Origin: Macrocystis pyrifera
Lineage: Eukaryota > Sar > Phaeophyceae > Laminariales > Laminariaceae
Direction: 5' to 3'
Length of the DNA stretch: 64,000 nt
Assembly: GCA_031763025.1 (NCBI GenBank)
Contig: JASSKH010000028.1
Location: forward strand, 10,369,359-10,433,358
The stretch's first letter is position 1; every line of letters begins with the position of its first letter. Shown here piece by piece: positions 9,901-24,200 of the stretch. Under the pieces are notes generated by a model. It was not told the origin of the DNA. It was given only the letters and a program-made list of their open reading frames with translations, and ran no database searches. A program made the position numbers and the translations under genes.

Positions 9901-12900
9901 CGTAGTGCTACACGCTCGTAGACGGAAGCCGTTTTCAGGATTTCCATCGCTTGAAAGTATGTGTTCGTCTTGGGGGATTTTCACTACATGTGTATGTCGT
10001 GTGCATTTCGAACTTTCCACCACGTGTATTCATGTGTTTCCAGGATTTGTTTTTTTTCCTGATCTTTGTTTTTTTTTTTTTCGTATCACTATCGATAGAT
10101 AGCTTGAGCGGATCGCCCTCCAAAAGACATTGCTATTTTTTCCTACTTGTTTCTATTTTTTTCCGTTCTTGTTTTTTAGCGAGCTTGCTGCTTGGTGGGG
10201 CGTAATATATTTTGGTCCGTTGTTTATTCCGGTAGTGGGCGAGCATGCTGATGATGGGAGATTCGCCGATCATCAATTTCTGCGGCCGCCGCCACTGTCT
10301 TTACGTTTCGCGACAAACGTATTTTCCTTGTTCCCATCTGGAAAGGGATGCGTGGTCATTTGCCAGAGTTACTAAGGCAAGCAACCAATGAGCACGCCCC
10401 CCCCCCCCTCCCGCCGCCGCCGCTGCTGTTTTTCACTTTTCACAAAAAATGTGTTTTCTTTGCTCCCTCCCCCCCCCCCCCCCGGCAGAGTCGCCGGAAG
10501 CATCGACCCGGCGGGAAGCGGTGCAGGAATCGGCGACGACGGACACTTGGGGCTGATGATGCCCGACCTTAAGAACCGCGTCGAGGGGCTTCCGGGGGCG
10601 GATCAGTGCGAACTCTACGTTATCAAGGTACGGGTCAAGGGACCATGGCACCGGTGGTCGTGGCGGAGGTGGCGGCGGCGGCGGCGGCGGCGGTGGTGGT
10701 GGTGGTGGTGATGGAGGTTGCCATAGGGTGGGCGAGGTGGGAAGGAGGGGAGGGAAGCGAGGGGGGAGGGGGGGAGTCGTTGGTATTTTCGTATGTTGAC
10801 CTGCCTTGCGGAAGACAACATGCAGCAGTCGTTTGTGAAAAAAATCTCTCCGCGTTACGCCGTGGATTGAAAGGCTCAGAAAATGAAGCACTCATATTCG
10901 CGCGAGTTGTGCCCAGGGTCTCGACCAATCAACTTGGCCCTTACTCGAAACTCACGGCAGTAGCACAGCACCACAATAGAGATAACCACTACCTAATAGT
11001 GCAGTAGGATGAGAGGACAGCAATACGACGGTACAAGTAGGACAGCAGGACAACCGCAGCACGGTAGTGTAGTAGTCCCTCGTGAGCATTACAGTAGTAT
11101 ATATTACTTCTACGGCAGTAAGACAGTATTATGTATTGTAGGACAATAGGACGTACTGCAGGGAAGTAGGACGTATTGAAGGACAGTTGGGCAATATTAC
11201 GGCAGTGCCGGTTCTTGCTCGAAACAGCCCGTTGTCTCCTCCTTGTTCGAAGTCAGTAAAACACGAGGAGAGGGCGAGTGGGCGAACAACTTTATCACTT
11301 TATGCAGACGCTAGTATTTGCTTCTCGCGCTCTCAGGACATCGCTCGCCAGCAAGAAGACGTGGAGAAGGCGACGCAAGCTCGGGACATAGCCTTTGATG
11401 CCCTTCAGGTATGGACGAGAGAGGGGTTTGGTTTGGGGGTAGGTTTTGGGTTTTTGAGGTGGGGGCGGGGAGGCGGGGGAGGCTAGAAGAGGGGTGTAAC
11501 GTAGCTAAAAGTTCATCGCGGTCCATCCCGGAGCCAATAATTTGGTGTTGGTGCAGGGCATTACAAACTCGGCAACGTACCGCCAGTGCTCCCCCCCACC
11601 CGCACCCCTCGCCCGGTGAATTGGTAGCGTCCAGCCTCACATGGACACGGGCTTGCAAGTGTTTGTTTTTTTGTTTTATACGGTACGCGGTCCGATTGTG
11701 AGGCGCTTGGTGCAGCAGAAAATTCGCGACAACGGCAGAAGCAGTAGCATTAGAGGCAGCAGCGACAGCAAACCCAGCAGCCGACGCAGCAACAGCAGCA
11801 TCAGAAGCGGTAGCAGTAGCAGCAGCAGCAGCAGCAACAGCAGCAGCGGCGGCGGCGGCGGCGGCAGCAGTAGCGACAACAAGTAGTATATAGTAGCAGC
11901 AGCAGCATCAGCAGCAGCAGCAGTGGCGGCGCCCAAGTTCGCAGCAGGCCCGAACCACGCCCTTTCATCGCGGCCTTTTTGTTTCTCCCCCGCAGGCCGT
12001 GCGCGTTAGGCTGCACTCCCGGCTGGCGGAGGAGCGGTGGTACTGGTCCAAGGGGCGGGAGCGAGCGGGGGACGAGCGGCACGGCGTCTCGAAAGCGGAC
12101 ACTTACGCGGCGGCGAGGGAGCAGGCGCTGGAGAGGCACAGGTGCGACAGTAGTGGCCATAGCTATGAAGACGACGATAGTGAATGCGGCGAGGGTGGTG
12201 GTGGTGATGGTGGTGTGTTTTTTGTTTATGTCTTCTGTCTTCTGTTTCTATCGCGCTCTTTTATTTCCAGAACTGTCTTTCAACCTATTTTACGTCGTCC
12301 CCAGATGTAGCAGTGGCAGGCGGTTGCACGTTGCCTGCCTCGTGTAATGTTTGTTGTGTGTCGTGTTTTGTGTCGTGTGTTGTGTGTTATGTGCTGTTTG
12401 TTGTAATGTGTTGTGTTCTGTGTGCTGTGTTGTGTGCTATCGTACTGTAGTTTGCCCGCCTTTCCACCACGTTGTTGTACACCTGGCATTCGTAATTCGG
12501 CTTGAGTGAACTTTGCTTTCGGTTGAAAATCGACGAGCGTTGGGAAAGCTCAAGACCTACTGCTGTGCGATATATCGAAGGCATGTACCGCGCGGGTGGG
12601 GGGAAGGGACGCCTGTGACTACGGCTTGCCTAGCACGTCGCCGAACGTGAAACTGATTACCCAAGATATAATTATATCTGGATGAGTATTCATAGTAAGA
12701 AATTTAAGCTGGACTCACCCCCTCCCCCCCTCTGGGCGGCTATTTTTTTTGTTCTTGCTTTATGTCCTGCCTCTCAGCAAAAATACGTCATCGACGGGCG
12801 GGGGAAGCTCCGTCGGTGTTCCCGAATCGAGCCAACTGATTCCGCCTACGTTGGGAGACCCGGCACCGCTATTCGCAAGGTTCGTGTGGCATGGCATCTT

Positions 12901-15900
12901 CTTTGGGCTCGAAACTGCGTGTCATATGTGAAGTACGTATACTTGGCGCCAGTAAATACTCTGCACGGCTCTTTTTCTATCAAATTTCTAGCTGGTCTGT
13001 GGTATGAAATGTTGCCTTAGCCGCTTGTGTGTTCGCAGCGTGGCAACGGAACGAGGAGGAACGCGTTGGGTTTTCGACTACCAGCAGACGCATGCATGTA
13101 TGCCAGTCAGCACCAGCGCGAAATATGTAATAGGCCGGATCCGGCAGCGGTTAAGGCCTTGTGAGCTTTACGAGTGTAGCCAGCCGGTCACCCCTTTTTA
13201 GAGTCTCGCACCTCGCTAAATCATGGAACATGACGTCCTGCATCTACCTGCTCGGAGCAACCGTGGAACCGTCTCTCCGACCCTGGATTCTTCCCCTACT
13301 GCACATCCCCAATGCTGCAGGCTACCCACCTTTTTTATTTTCCGCACGCCAACCGAATCCAACTCAACCCACGCCATCATCGCCTACCACTTGTCAACCT
13401 AGTCTAGCCTAGCCTAATCCAACACGTTCCAACCTAGTCTGACCAAACCTACCCCATCCCAACCGAGCCTAACCCAACCCTACCCACCCCAACCTAGCCT
13501 AGTATTATCCAGCCCAACCTAGGCTAACCTATTATAACCTAGCCCACCTCACCCTACCCCGACCCACTCCTACCCACCCCAACTAACCCACCCTCACCCC
13601 ACGCCATCCAACCCAACCCCCAACCCAACCCAAATCAACCCAACCCACCTCCTGTCTCCGCCTGCCCAGCAATCCTGCGCTGTCCGGGTGCTCGTGGGCT
13701 GTGGAGCAGTCTCTCATGGCGTGGGATTTTCTGTCCTCGTCGCGCGATCTGTTGGGTTTTGTCCTCCCTCCTGCGAGGCGGATGATCGACGCCCTTACGC
13801 CCCCCATGGGCAAGGTGGGTTGTTGTTGGTTGTTGTGTGTCGTGTTGTTGGATGTTTTGTTGTGTTGGTGCTATGTTGTGTGTTGTGTTGTATCGTGGTT
13901 CGATGGTGTTGCTGTGTTAGGAGGTGCTGTGTCGGTACGTGCTGTGTCGTGTTGGTGTTGTGTTGTGTTAGTTGTTGTGTGTTTGCGTTGTTTATCGCGT
14001 GTTGTTAGGGTGTTGTCTTGGCCTATACCAGGTATCTGGTACCAGGTACCAGCTATGTGAACACGACCCCGTCCCCTTCCCTTGACCTTAGCCACCATCC
14101 ACCTTCCCTCCCTCCCTCCCTCAGGCCGCCGTCATCCCATCCCCGTCGGAGCTAGCATTCTCCGAGGCCTGCATGCTGCTGACCAAGCTGCTCCTGGTGG
14201 AAGTTAGAGACGTCCTGCGAAGGCACATGTCCAAGAAGCTGGTAGACGACGTCTTGGCACAAAGGTGGAGCGGGCTGGGGGGGGATAGGATACCGGTTTG
14301 GTACCCACCTTTACGCAATCCGTTTTCAACTGTTTCTTTGTGCGTCCTTTTCGCATTTTCGGAACTGACCGCGCCATTTAGCCGCTCAGAATAAGATCAA
14401 CAACGCCCTCGGGTGTTCTTCTGGCGACGCACTTGGCGCAACGATTTATTCGAACACATAATTGGCTGGTAGGGTCTCCCTCAACCCCCCCTCCGCCCCC
14501 CCGTTTTTTTTTTTTTTCTTCCCATCCCATTCATCATCTCCGCCCTTTTTGCTCCTGCTCTCTTCGTGTAGTCCCAAGTCAGATCCGGGGTAACTACGTA
14601 GGCTGTTCTCCCCCCTCCGCACCACGGTACGACTCTTGCGTTTTTATCGCTAGAAGAGTTGCGGAACTTTCTTCCGTCGTCGACTCGCGTCGAATTGTGC
14701 ATGCATACCCACGCTATGATAGGCTCTTTCGACAGTTGATGCCATTAGAGAATAAAAACTCCATACGGAGACTCGAACCCTCTACCTCAGCCTTGGTAGT
14801 GTTCGAGGTTAGCCGGGGCGACCGGTACTATGACCATACGACTACGACCATGCATGACACGAGAACTCCCCCCCCCCCCCCCCCGTCTCCCCCTCCCCTC
14901 CATACCTGGCGCTGTTTGGGGCCGCGCGTCGTCCCATTTGATGGTGAGCAGACCGATCAACCTCTTGACCTGGCCGGAGGTGGCCGGCGATGCATTGGTT
15001 GCTTTGGCCAATCACAGGGCGCACCCGGAGATGCGCACGAGCGAGATGGCGGCTCTTCTCAGCGTCCGGCCGTCGGGATGGCTCGCGAGGTGCGATGCGG
15101 TCGGTCTCTGCTGGATTTTTTTTGCCAGGCAGGGGTTGGTGGTTGGGAGGTCCCCTTGTCACGGTTACGGCGCATGCTTTTTTGTTTAGTGTGTGTTTCC
15201 GTGTGTTGCGTGGACGGAACAAAGGGGGACTCGGACAAGGGGTGTGTTTGTTTTGCTTTTCAATCCTGTTTGTTCCTGCTGCAAAAATGACCCCACTCTA
15301 ATTCCAAGTTATTTTACCCCGAAAAGGAGGGTGCAGTGGTATCACACAGGAGGAAAACACACCAGTATGACTGGTAGTCGCTCGGCGGAAGCGCGCAGAA
15401 ACAAGAGACCACGCGTTATTTCAGACCCGGCCCGGTATTCTGCAACTGTCTGCAGTGTCATACAGCAGTGATAGTAGTATTAATAGTAGTGGTAGCGGCA
15501 GCAGCATCATTAGCAGCAGTAGTTGCAACATATAGTAGCTGCAGCAGTAGTAATATAAGAGGAATTAGTCTTGTGTCTAGCTTTTTATGTAGTGCCAAGC
15601 ATTTAGAGCATATGTACAAGTACCCGCCTCTAGTAATAGTAATAGCGCGTTGACCCTTATCTTTGCCCCCTTCCCTCCAACTAACGTTGCGCCGACGACG
15701 CCGTGGCGGTACCGACTTTCACGCCCTTTTTTTTTCCTCCTCCCAGGTGTGGAGACATGGTGGCGATCATTATCTCGCGCCCGCTGGCAGCGGCGTTCGT
15801 GAGACCGGTGGACCCTGCCCTCGTCCCCGGGTACTCCGACGTGGTGTCGAGACCCATGGACCTGGTGAGCAATTATGCTACTATGGGAGGCGCTAGTAAT

Positions 15901-18900
15901 CGGAACCCGCAATGAACCCAAAAAACATATATACCACTCTGACCGGAAATATAAACACCCTTTGATGTCGATATCAGAGACCAAATGGGTGTTATATTTT
16001 CGGTCCGAGTGGTTTATATTTATAAAAATAAGAAACAACAGCTGTGAGATCGAGGATGTGGTCGAAACTCACATATTTGCAAGCTGTGTGTGATACTATA
16101 CTAGTGATACTTCGATCGCACGTACTACGGGTTTTATATGACCTAATCATGCAGGAAGTACATCCCGTATATGAGGATATACATGTAATATACGAGGCGA
16201 CCCTCTATTATTACCAACAATGTTTGGTTCTGATTGCTCTTTATGTCTCCCCGTCATGCTGTACCAAGTATATAGGGGAGACCGCGATTTGACCCCTTGA
16301 CTGACCGCCCCTTACTCTAAAACCAGTATGTTAAAAGCCAAACGAGGCCTTGGCGCGATCTCAAAATGACCGGTTTCCTACCTCTAGCGTGTTTGCTAAG
16401 TGAGAGACTCACAGCCGCGGAATGAGATCGCGAATCGTCTTTGCCCGGGGGAGGGGTTGCTGCTTGCTTCGTTCTTGGTATATAAACATATCGGGGTTAA
16501 TGATGAACCTTCAGTTAGTGTGCCTGCTGTATATATCGGGATTAATGGTCGAGTTCGTCTGTTACAGCCATGCTTTCCTTAACCACGGCTAGGTTTAGTG
16601 TTACAATCATAAATGCGAGTTTTTTTAATGGGCTTATTGTCATCGGTCGTGATGATGCGGGCAGAGCACCGTGCGTCGACGGCTGTGGAGCCGGCGCTAC
16701 CAGTGGCACCAGCAGGTCGTCGACGACCTGCGCCTCGTGTGGTCCAACGCCATGGCCTTCAATCAGGTATACTTGTACAGCGAGTAGTATGCACTTTAAT
16801 ATTACGTAGAACTGCGGCGTGTATGATATGTGCTGCATATACATGCTTTGTGCTGTCTGTGCTTTGCGTGCTTTAGGCTATGCATGCACCGTATTTGCTA
16901 GGTGCCGTAGGTACTTCAAGTGCTGCAGGTGTGGTATTACGGAGGTCCATAGTTAACAGGACCTATGGTGTACATAAAAACCTATATATTTACGTATTTT
17001 TCCTAACAAAATTTGGTCCCATTAACTATGGACCCCCGTAATAGGTGCTTTTTGTGTACCGTGTGTGCTGCAGATGTTGTTGGTGTTGTGATTCGAAAAC
17101 GCGAGCTGAAGGCGCGTAAGTTGTTGTATGTACTGTAAATGCTGTATTGTAGGTGGTGTAGGCGCTGCTGAGGTTGAAAAAAACTGCTGTGTCCGGGAGA
17201 AAAACGCTTGGTTACACGGGGGTGAGACGAGAGGCACACTCACACCCTGCTTGACGCTACGAGTGCGCCACCATACCCTAGCACACCGCACGAACCAAAC
17301 ACGTTCAAGCATCGTTTTCGCTTTTTGCTGCTGTTGTTGTTGTTGTTGTTGCTTTGCTTGCCCCGGCCGCGTGATGGTATTGACGACACTGATAACGACA
17401 AACAACGACAACGGCGACGATGATGAAACGCTTTCGGGGTGGGCGCAAGGAAACCACGGACTTCTGGCATGCGGCGGACTCGCTCTCCCTCCTGACGGAG
17501 TCCCTATACGAGGCGTGGGTGTTGCAGCCGGAGAGGCGGAGGGACGCCGAGAGCATGAAGGAGGCGGGGCTGGCGGGTGGGGGAGGGGGCGCGGCCTTGC
17601 CCCTGGCCTCCTCTTCTGATTCTCTCAGCCAGTCGGGGGTGTCGGACGTGGCGGCGGCGGAGGCGAGAGGGGGGGGGGGGGGGGGGGTGGACGGGGGGCA
17701 CACGAAGGCGAGTGCAGATATCCCATGCATGCGCTAAGCTTCGTCGACATGTAGACCGACACCGGGTAGAGGATCTCCTTGGGTGTGTTTGGTAGGGGTA
17801 TGATCTATATACTCTGGGGTACCCGGGTAGAAACCTGGTTGTTTTGGTGGTACTCGAGTAGGTACCCGGGTACCTCCCACATAAATACTCGGGGAGGTAC
17901 CCGGGTACCCCCCAATGATACTCGGGTAGGCACAAGGGTACTCCCCAGTGTGATACTCGGGAAGGTACCCGGGCACCCCCCAGAGTGATACTTGGATGGG
18001 TACCCGTGTAACCCCTAGAGTGGTACTCGGGTAGGCACTCGGGTACCCCCCAGAGTGTATACCTTGCAGAACACCTAACAAAACCTTGGATGCGTTCGAT
18101 TTGCCTTCCTGATATCTCGTTTTGGGCCTCTCGCTTTTTGCTTTCAGCTTTGTTTGTTTTTTGTTTCTGATCCCGTCATTTACATGCATAGCCCAGCGCC
18201 TTTGTTTGTTTTGGCCCGGCGCCACCGAATATGCATCCCCTTTTGCCAGTGATGCGCTCTTGGCTTTGATCGACTGCGGATGCGCGGCGGGGGTGCGTGA
18301 TACTGACTTACGCGACAATCGAACAAGCAGAATTGCTCTACATATCGTACCATCAAAAGCGTCGCTGTGTTTTGAAAGTTTTTTGCTACATGGGTGTGCC
18401 GCGCACATCGCTCCCCGAGCGCCGGCATAGTGTTACTCGATGGGTTGAGAGGGGGTGTGCTCGATATCAACTATGGCCGTAGTCGTATGACCATGGGTCC
18501 TTTTCATCCCTACAATGCTGGGACGGAGCATGTCGGGTTTTGTCCGTCGTTTACGCAGAAACCAGCGGATAGAGTGGCGTCCTCCAGGGGAGATGAATGC
18601 AGAGTCGTCGGGTCTGAAGACATTTTTTTTACCTTTTATAGGACTTGAGAGGAAAAACTGACGAACGTGATTTTTGATTGCAGCATCAGCCACAAGAAGC
18701 CACGCGGCGGCTGCTATTTGTTTAGGTTGCTAGGAGATGATGCTTGCAATGCTGGACTCCAATTCAAGGAATCGCACGACACGAGACGCTCATGTTGGAT
18801 GAGACTATCGTAGGGTCCTCGCTCACACTTTTAAAAGGCCGCAATCTTTTGGTTTTGTGTTGTTGCTTTCAATGGGTCCCACAAGGGTTATCATCTATTT

Positions 18901-21166
18901 TGTGTCTTCGGTTAATGCTTTTTCAGTTTTGTTTGTTTTTTCCTGTTCCCGCCCCTGGTGTCCACCTCTTTCCTTTCGATTCGGTGTCAGGATGCAATAT
19001 GAGCTACCAGGTATGTGTATACACCCCTGTTAGTTGTGTCCCTTGAAACAAATCAGTTTTTATGGCGGCCGGTCGGACCTGAGATGACGCGCTTGTGGTT
19101 TCAGAGACGACGATGCGCGACGATTTTTTTTTGTTTTGCCACATTCTGTGTATCTCATAAAAACTTTCCAGCGCACGGTAGAAGACAAACGCACGCGATC
19201 GATTGACGACCGTGCCCATCGCCGTGCCCCAAGGCTGCAGCTTGGCTTACCCCCCTGGCGCATGCTGCGTCAGTCAGCGCAAGCACTCGATCAACGTTCG
19301 TCGCTGTTTGGTGCTGCCTTCGTCGACCCTGTCGTCCGCGTCATTTGTCGTGGATGTCCAAACTTGTCGCGCAGGTGAAAAGAGAGGGTGGCCCCCCGCA
19401 CGGCGATGCACCCGTCACTGTCGCCGCGACGACTGGTACCGCCGCCGCCACGGCTGACACCACCACCGGTGCCAACACCAACGCCAACATCAACTCCAAC
19501 GCTAACCGAGCCCTCTTTGGTGCCCCTCCGGTATTGGGTGTCGCCATCAAGACGGAGGCGGGTTCCCAGCCCCCCGCGGGGGCGGCGCCTGTTAAGGCGA
19601 CCGCAAGCGCCGCCAACACCGACGCGAGCGAAGCGACGGCGGCCACGATGGTCCCGGAAGCACCGGAGGCCGGGGCTACTGCTAACTCGACAAGCATGGG
19701 CGTCGTCGTCGGTAGCGGCGGCGGCGGCGGTGGGGGTGGGGGTAGCGAGGTGGACGGCGGAGATGGTAGTGGTGCACGCGGAGCAGGAGCTGTTGCTGGG
19801 CAGGCCAAGCACGAGGAAGAAGCAGTGAAGCCGAACGGCTACCTCGGCGGCGGCGGCGACGGCGGTGGCAGCATCGCAAGTAGCAGCACCAGCCAAAGCC
19901 CCGACCCGGACGCCGCGATCAACGGGCTCCCGAATGCCGACAACAACGTCGGTGCCGGCCGGAGCCACCATCCCACTAGGGTGGCTCCCACCGGAGGGGT
20001 TCAATCGGAACGCCGGCCGGGAGAAGACGTCACGGAAGACGGAGAGAGAGAGAGAGAGAGCCTCCCCCTCCCGCGCGCTTTCCGTTGCTTCCCCCTCGCT
20101 CACCTTTGCCTCCTCCGCCGGCACCGGCGCCGCCTCCGCCGCCGCTGGTGGCGGCAGCGGCAGCGGCAGCGGCAGCAGTAGCAGCAGCGGCAGCGGACGC
20201 CCCGAACGCCTCCCTCTCGACCCTATCTCGATGCACCCCGCGTTCGCCGGGAGGCGACCGCTCCTCAAGCACGAGTCGCCGCCCTCGGGGCGCGCATACG
20301 GCCTGTGGGACCCGACTGCGGTGCACCCCGTGTACTTCGGACACCTGCGGCACGACGCGGAGGCGTCGGGCGCGGCGGGCCTTCCGGGGTGGACGGGGAC
20401 TGGAGACGGAGGGAGTCTAGACCGCGGGCTCCGGGTTCTTCGAGGGGCGATCGATGCTGGGGCCGCTGGGGCCGCCGCCACCGCTGTCACAGTGGTGACA
20501 GAGGCGAGGGCGGGTGGGGGGAAGGGATTGGGGAGGCGGGACGAGGCCTCGGGAGAGGGAGGGAAAAGGGGGGTTGGGGGGGACGGGGGGGGGGGTGGAT
20601 GTGGGCGGTGTGGCGAGGTGGTCGACGGAGGAGCGTGCCACCGTCCTCGGGCTGCTTTGCGACGAGGCGTCGATGACCGGAATGTTTCTGAGTCACATGG
20701 AGGTGAGGTTGCGGCTGCGGGCAGGCTGGTGCGATCGGGTCGGGTCGGGTCGCGTCGGGATGGGTTGGGTGGTGTGTTCGTGTCCATGCTCGTGCTCCCG
20801 TGGTTTTTTAGTCGCGTGCGCCGTGAGCGCTCGGCATTTCGTTGGTTCGGTGGCCTGGTGGTTCGGCTGGTGAAGTGCGATGATTGATAGGGGGTCTGGT
20901 TGTTGATGGCGCTTGGTGTCGTTGGTGTTAAATGCCGGGGCCAAACTTTCCCCCGAAGAACTGTAACAGTTGTGGTTGCTGTGGGCGGTTGTGGCGACGG
21001 GCGTGGCCGTGAGCCTGAGAAAGGTGCAAAACGGTTGCGCGGTGTTCCCTCGTTGGACCCTCCCTGTCTCTTACCTGTGTTACCTCTCTCTCACCCTCTC
21101 CGTCTCCCTGTCTTCCTCTGTTTCCTTTCTCATCTGTCTCTCTGTCCCGCCCTCTTCCTCTCTCTA

Positions 21167-21234
<68 letters not shown>

Positions 21235-24200
21235 TATACCCCCCTTTTTGTGTATCTCCCTTTCCCGCTATCCCTTCACCCACCTTCTACATACCCCTTC
21301 ACGCGGCAGGAGTTGCAGAAGAAGGATTTGGAGGTGGCTAGAGAAAAGGAAGAGAAGTGCGGAGGCGTCGGCGGCGGCAGCGAGGGGTCGGGGCAACCCG
21401 AACTTGACGGCGGCCAACCGTTCGAAGCACCAGGAGACGACGAATCGGCAGTACAAGGGCTGTCCCTCGTCCCCGCAGGTACGGTAACCATTGTACCCTC
21501 AAGTGCGGTATCTGTTGTTCTCTCCGAGTACAGTACCCGTTGTTCCCGTTCGAGTGAGGTAGCCATTGTACCCGCTGATGCGGCAACCATTGTTACCCTG
21601 CAAGTACGGTAGTCGTGGTACCCGCGGGTAAGGTACACATTTTTACCCGCAGGTACGGTAACGACTGTTACCCGCATGTAAGGTAACTATTGTTACCCGA
21701 AACTACGGTAGCCATTATACCCGCGTGTACGGTAACAGTTGTTAGCCTGCAAGTGCGGTAGTACTTGTTACCCATATGTAAGGTAACCGTTGTTACCTTC
21801 AAGTACGGTAACCATTGCACCCGTGGGTACAGTAACCATTGTTTCCTGCGAGTATGGTAGCCATTGTACCCGCCATTACGGTGACCAACGGGGGGAAAGT
21901 TTAGACACTCTTTACAGCAGTAGTAGGTAAGAGTCAAGCGTTCGTTGGGAGCTCGCGACCGGTTGATCGGGCGTATCTGCGTCAATTCGCCGAGAGTACA
22001 TGTCGGTGCGGTGCATCCTGCTGCCTTTTGGTGTGGTACATGCTCCTCTCCTGTTTTTGAGAAGATGCACCGATATTCTGCTTCGAAACGGTACTGGTTC
22101 AAGCAACCTTCTATCGTATCTCGACCATGGAGAGTTTGTTTCGTGCGTGTTGATCTTGATTTGTTCCGTTGACAACCTTCAGCAACAGCTGTAGTGTAGG
22201 TTATTGAGTGTTTCGGACGACAGCGGCCGAGAGAGCCGGGGCCGTAGTAGGCCTCCTCATTTTGTTTTCTGCGGCGCATTTCTTAGTTGCCACGCTGCCC
22301 CACGACAGTTACATATAACCGTACCACATTTTCTATCCCCTATGCAATTTCGTGCTCCCATGCGTGTGGGCTTGGGTGTGAGTGTGTGCCGAATGACTTC
22401 TGCAACCCCCCCCCCCCGACGTGACAAGTGGATGCGAGCAAGTCGAAGCAGAGCGGAGCACGCGTTTTATACTTTTTCGTAAGAATGTCGCCCGCCACTC
22501 CACCTCCCCCCTCTCTTCGCCCCGCGCATATGATGGAAGCGTTCGGGGACCTCCCTTGGTGCCTCCCGTCCCCTCCCCCCCGCCAACCCCCCATCCTCCC
22601 CTCCCCCCCCCTTTCCCCAACCCCCTCATCTCAACCCCCTCCCCCCTCAACGTCCACCCCCCCCCCCCCCCCCCCTTCACCTCTCCCCCCCTTCCCCCTA
22701 CCCCTCCCCCTCCCCTCCCTCGTGTGTGCCCGCCTGCCTTCCTTCGTTCCTACCTTATCTGCAAATCCGCCCCCAAAATAATTAAAGATCCCCTCGACGT
22801 CGCCTTTGGCGGGGGCATCTGTTGCCTCTGCGGCGGCGGCGCTAGTGTGTCCGGCGGGTCCGACCTTCTAGACGGGGCGAGTGGCGGGTGGGTGCTGGTG
22901 CCCCCCGAGCTGAAGTCCCTCCCGGCCAAGCTCTTGCCTCGCTTCACGCACCTGAGGAGGGGGGGGGGGGGTGAAGGTTGTGGCGGAGGCGGGGGAGGAG
23001 GAAGCGTTGTTGAGGTTACTCCGGAGGAGGGTGAGAGTTGTAGAAGCAGTAGCGGTAGTAGTAGCAGTGGTAGTCGTGGTAGTAGTTGAAGTAGTAGTAG
23101 CAGTAGTAGCGGTAGTAGCAGTAGCAGCGACAGCAACAATAGCTGCAGTAGCAGCAAGCCGACTTTTTTTTTTGTTTAGTTCCGTTCGGTGCTTGTTGTT
23201 GCACGATGCTCGAGAAGGGGTCATGGGGGGGGGGAAGGGGGGGGGGGGGGGGGGGGGTACTCGGTATCATGCATGACCGTAATCGTATTGACCTGGGGGG
23301 AGGTTAGGAGGGGGAAGGCGGGAGGTGGGAGACGGGGGAGGAAGGGACAAGGAACGGGGGATGTTGTGTTTTGTGCTGCTTGCCACCCCTGAATGTCATC
23401 GCCGTCGTTGTTGCTCTGCCGTTGGTTGATGTTGTCGGATATTCCTGACGTTCAGATCCTTCATTTTACTTTCGGTGTGTGTAATGTATGGAGGCGGGAG
23501 TCCTCGGAGTCATGTGCTGGGAGTAGCGTGTGAACGTTGTCAAGAAGGAAAAAAAAGAGATGGGGGTGGCATGTGCATTGTCGCGTGCGGAATCGGATCC
23601 TAGTCGCCGCCGTGCCGCCTTTTGATTGGATGAATAGGACTGCGACATGGACGAGGTCCTATTTAATATGCCCCCCCACAATAGTTGTACGACACGCTCG
23701 GAGCACCACAAACAAGACACTCGTACGAAAACATGATCACGCTTATAGTTGCAGATCGTCCGCCTTACCTGGTACACAGCAGCAGTAGGTAGACGGTCGA
23801 ACGCTTCAGAAGGGCACGAAAAGATCTGTGCAGGTTTTTTCGCGCACGACGCCCCATGGTGCGCAAATTTGCACTCCCCTGAAACACAATGCGCCTCAAC
23901 GTGTTGTGGCCGAAATGACGTTATTCATTTTTTCCATCAACGTTTACAGCTGGTGAAGCGCGAAACATAAGACATGACAACGCCAGAGAGAAGACAGCAC
24001 GTATTAGTTAAACACCCCTGCCCCCCTCCCCAACCCCCGCCCACCCACCCACTTACTCACCCACCCCCGCCCACCTAGCCACCCACCCACCCACCCACCC
24101 CACTGACTACCATGCCCGCGCCTTCTTCCATACTTGTACATGACGCTTTTTGTTTGGCGTGGCCTTTCAGGAGCCGAAGTCCTCGCGTCGCCCCTCGCGT

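Noticed and set aside
13040-13200. Open frame S-V-A-T-E-R...W-V-F-D-Y after a CAG acceptor
   Set aside because: It meets a stop, and no donor in it gives the phase needed by the DDT exon; 12879 to 13670 joins perfectly.
13400-13660. Interstitial telomere repeat
   Set aside because: CCAACC/CCTAACC words are irregular and do not form a fixed TTTAGGG- or TTAGGG-type array.
17790-18062. CRISPR-like array
   Set aside because: Units are contiguous tandem repeats without unique spacers, in a eukaryotic intron.
19291-20787. 498-residue minus-strand ORF
   Set aside because: Antisense to the low-complexity exon 19375-20702; Pro/Ala/Arg composition follows from GC-rich codons.
20900-21341. Leu/Ser-rich hydrophobic ORFs that look like membrane proteins
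   Set aside because: Produced by the CT microsatellite and the pyrimidine tract before the acceptor at 21309.
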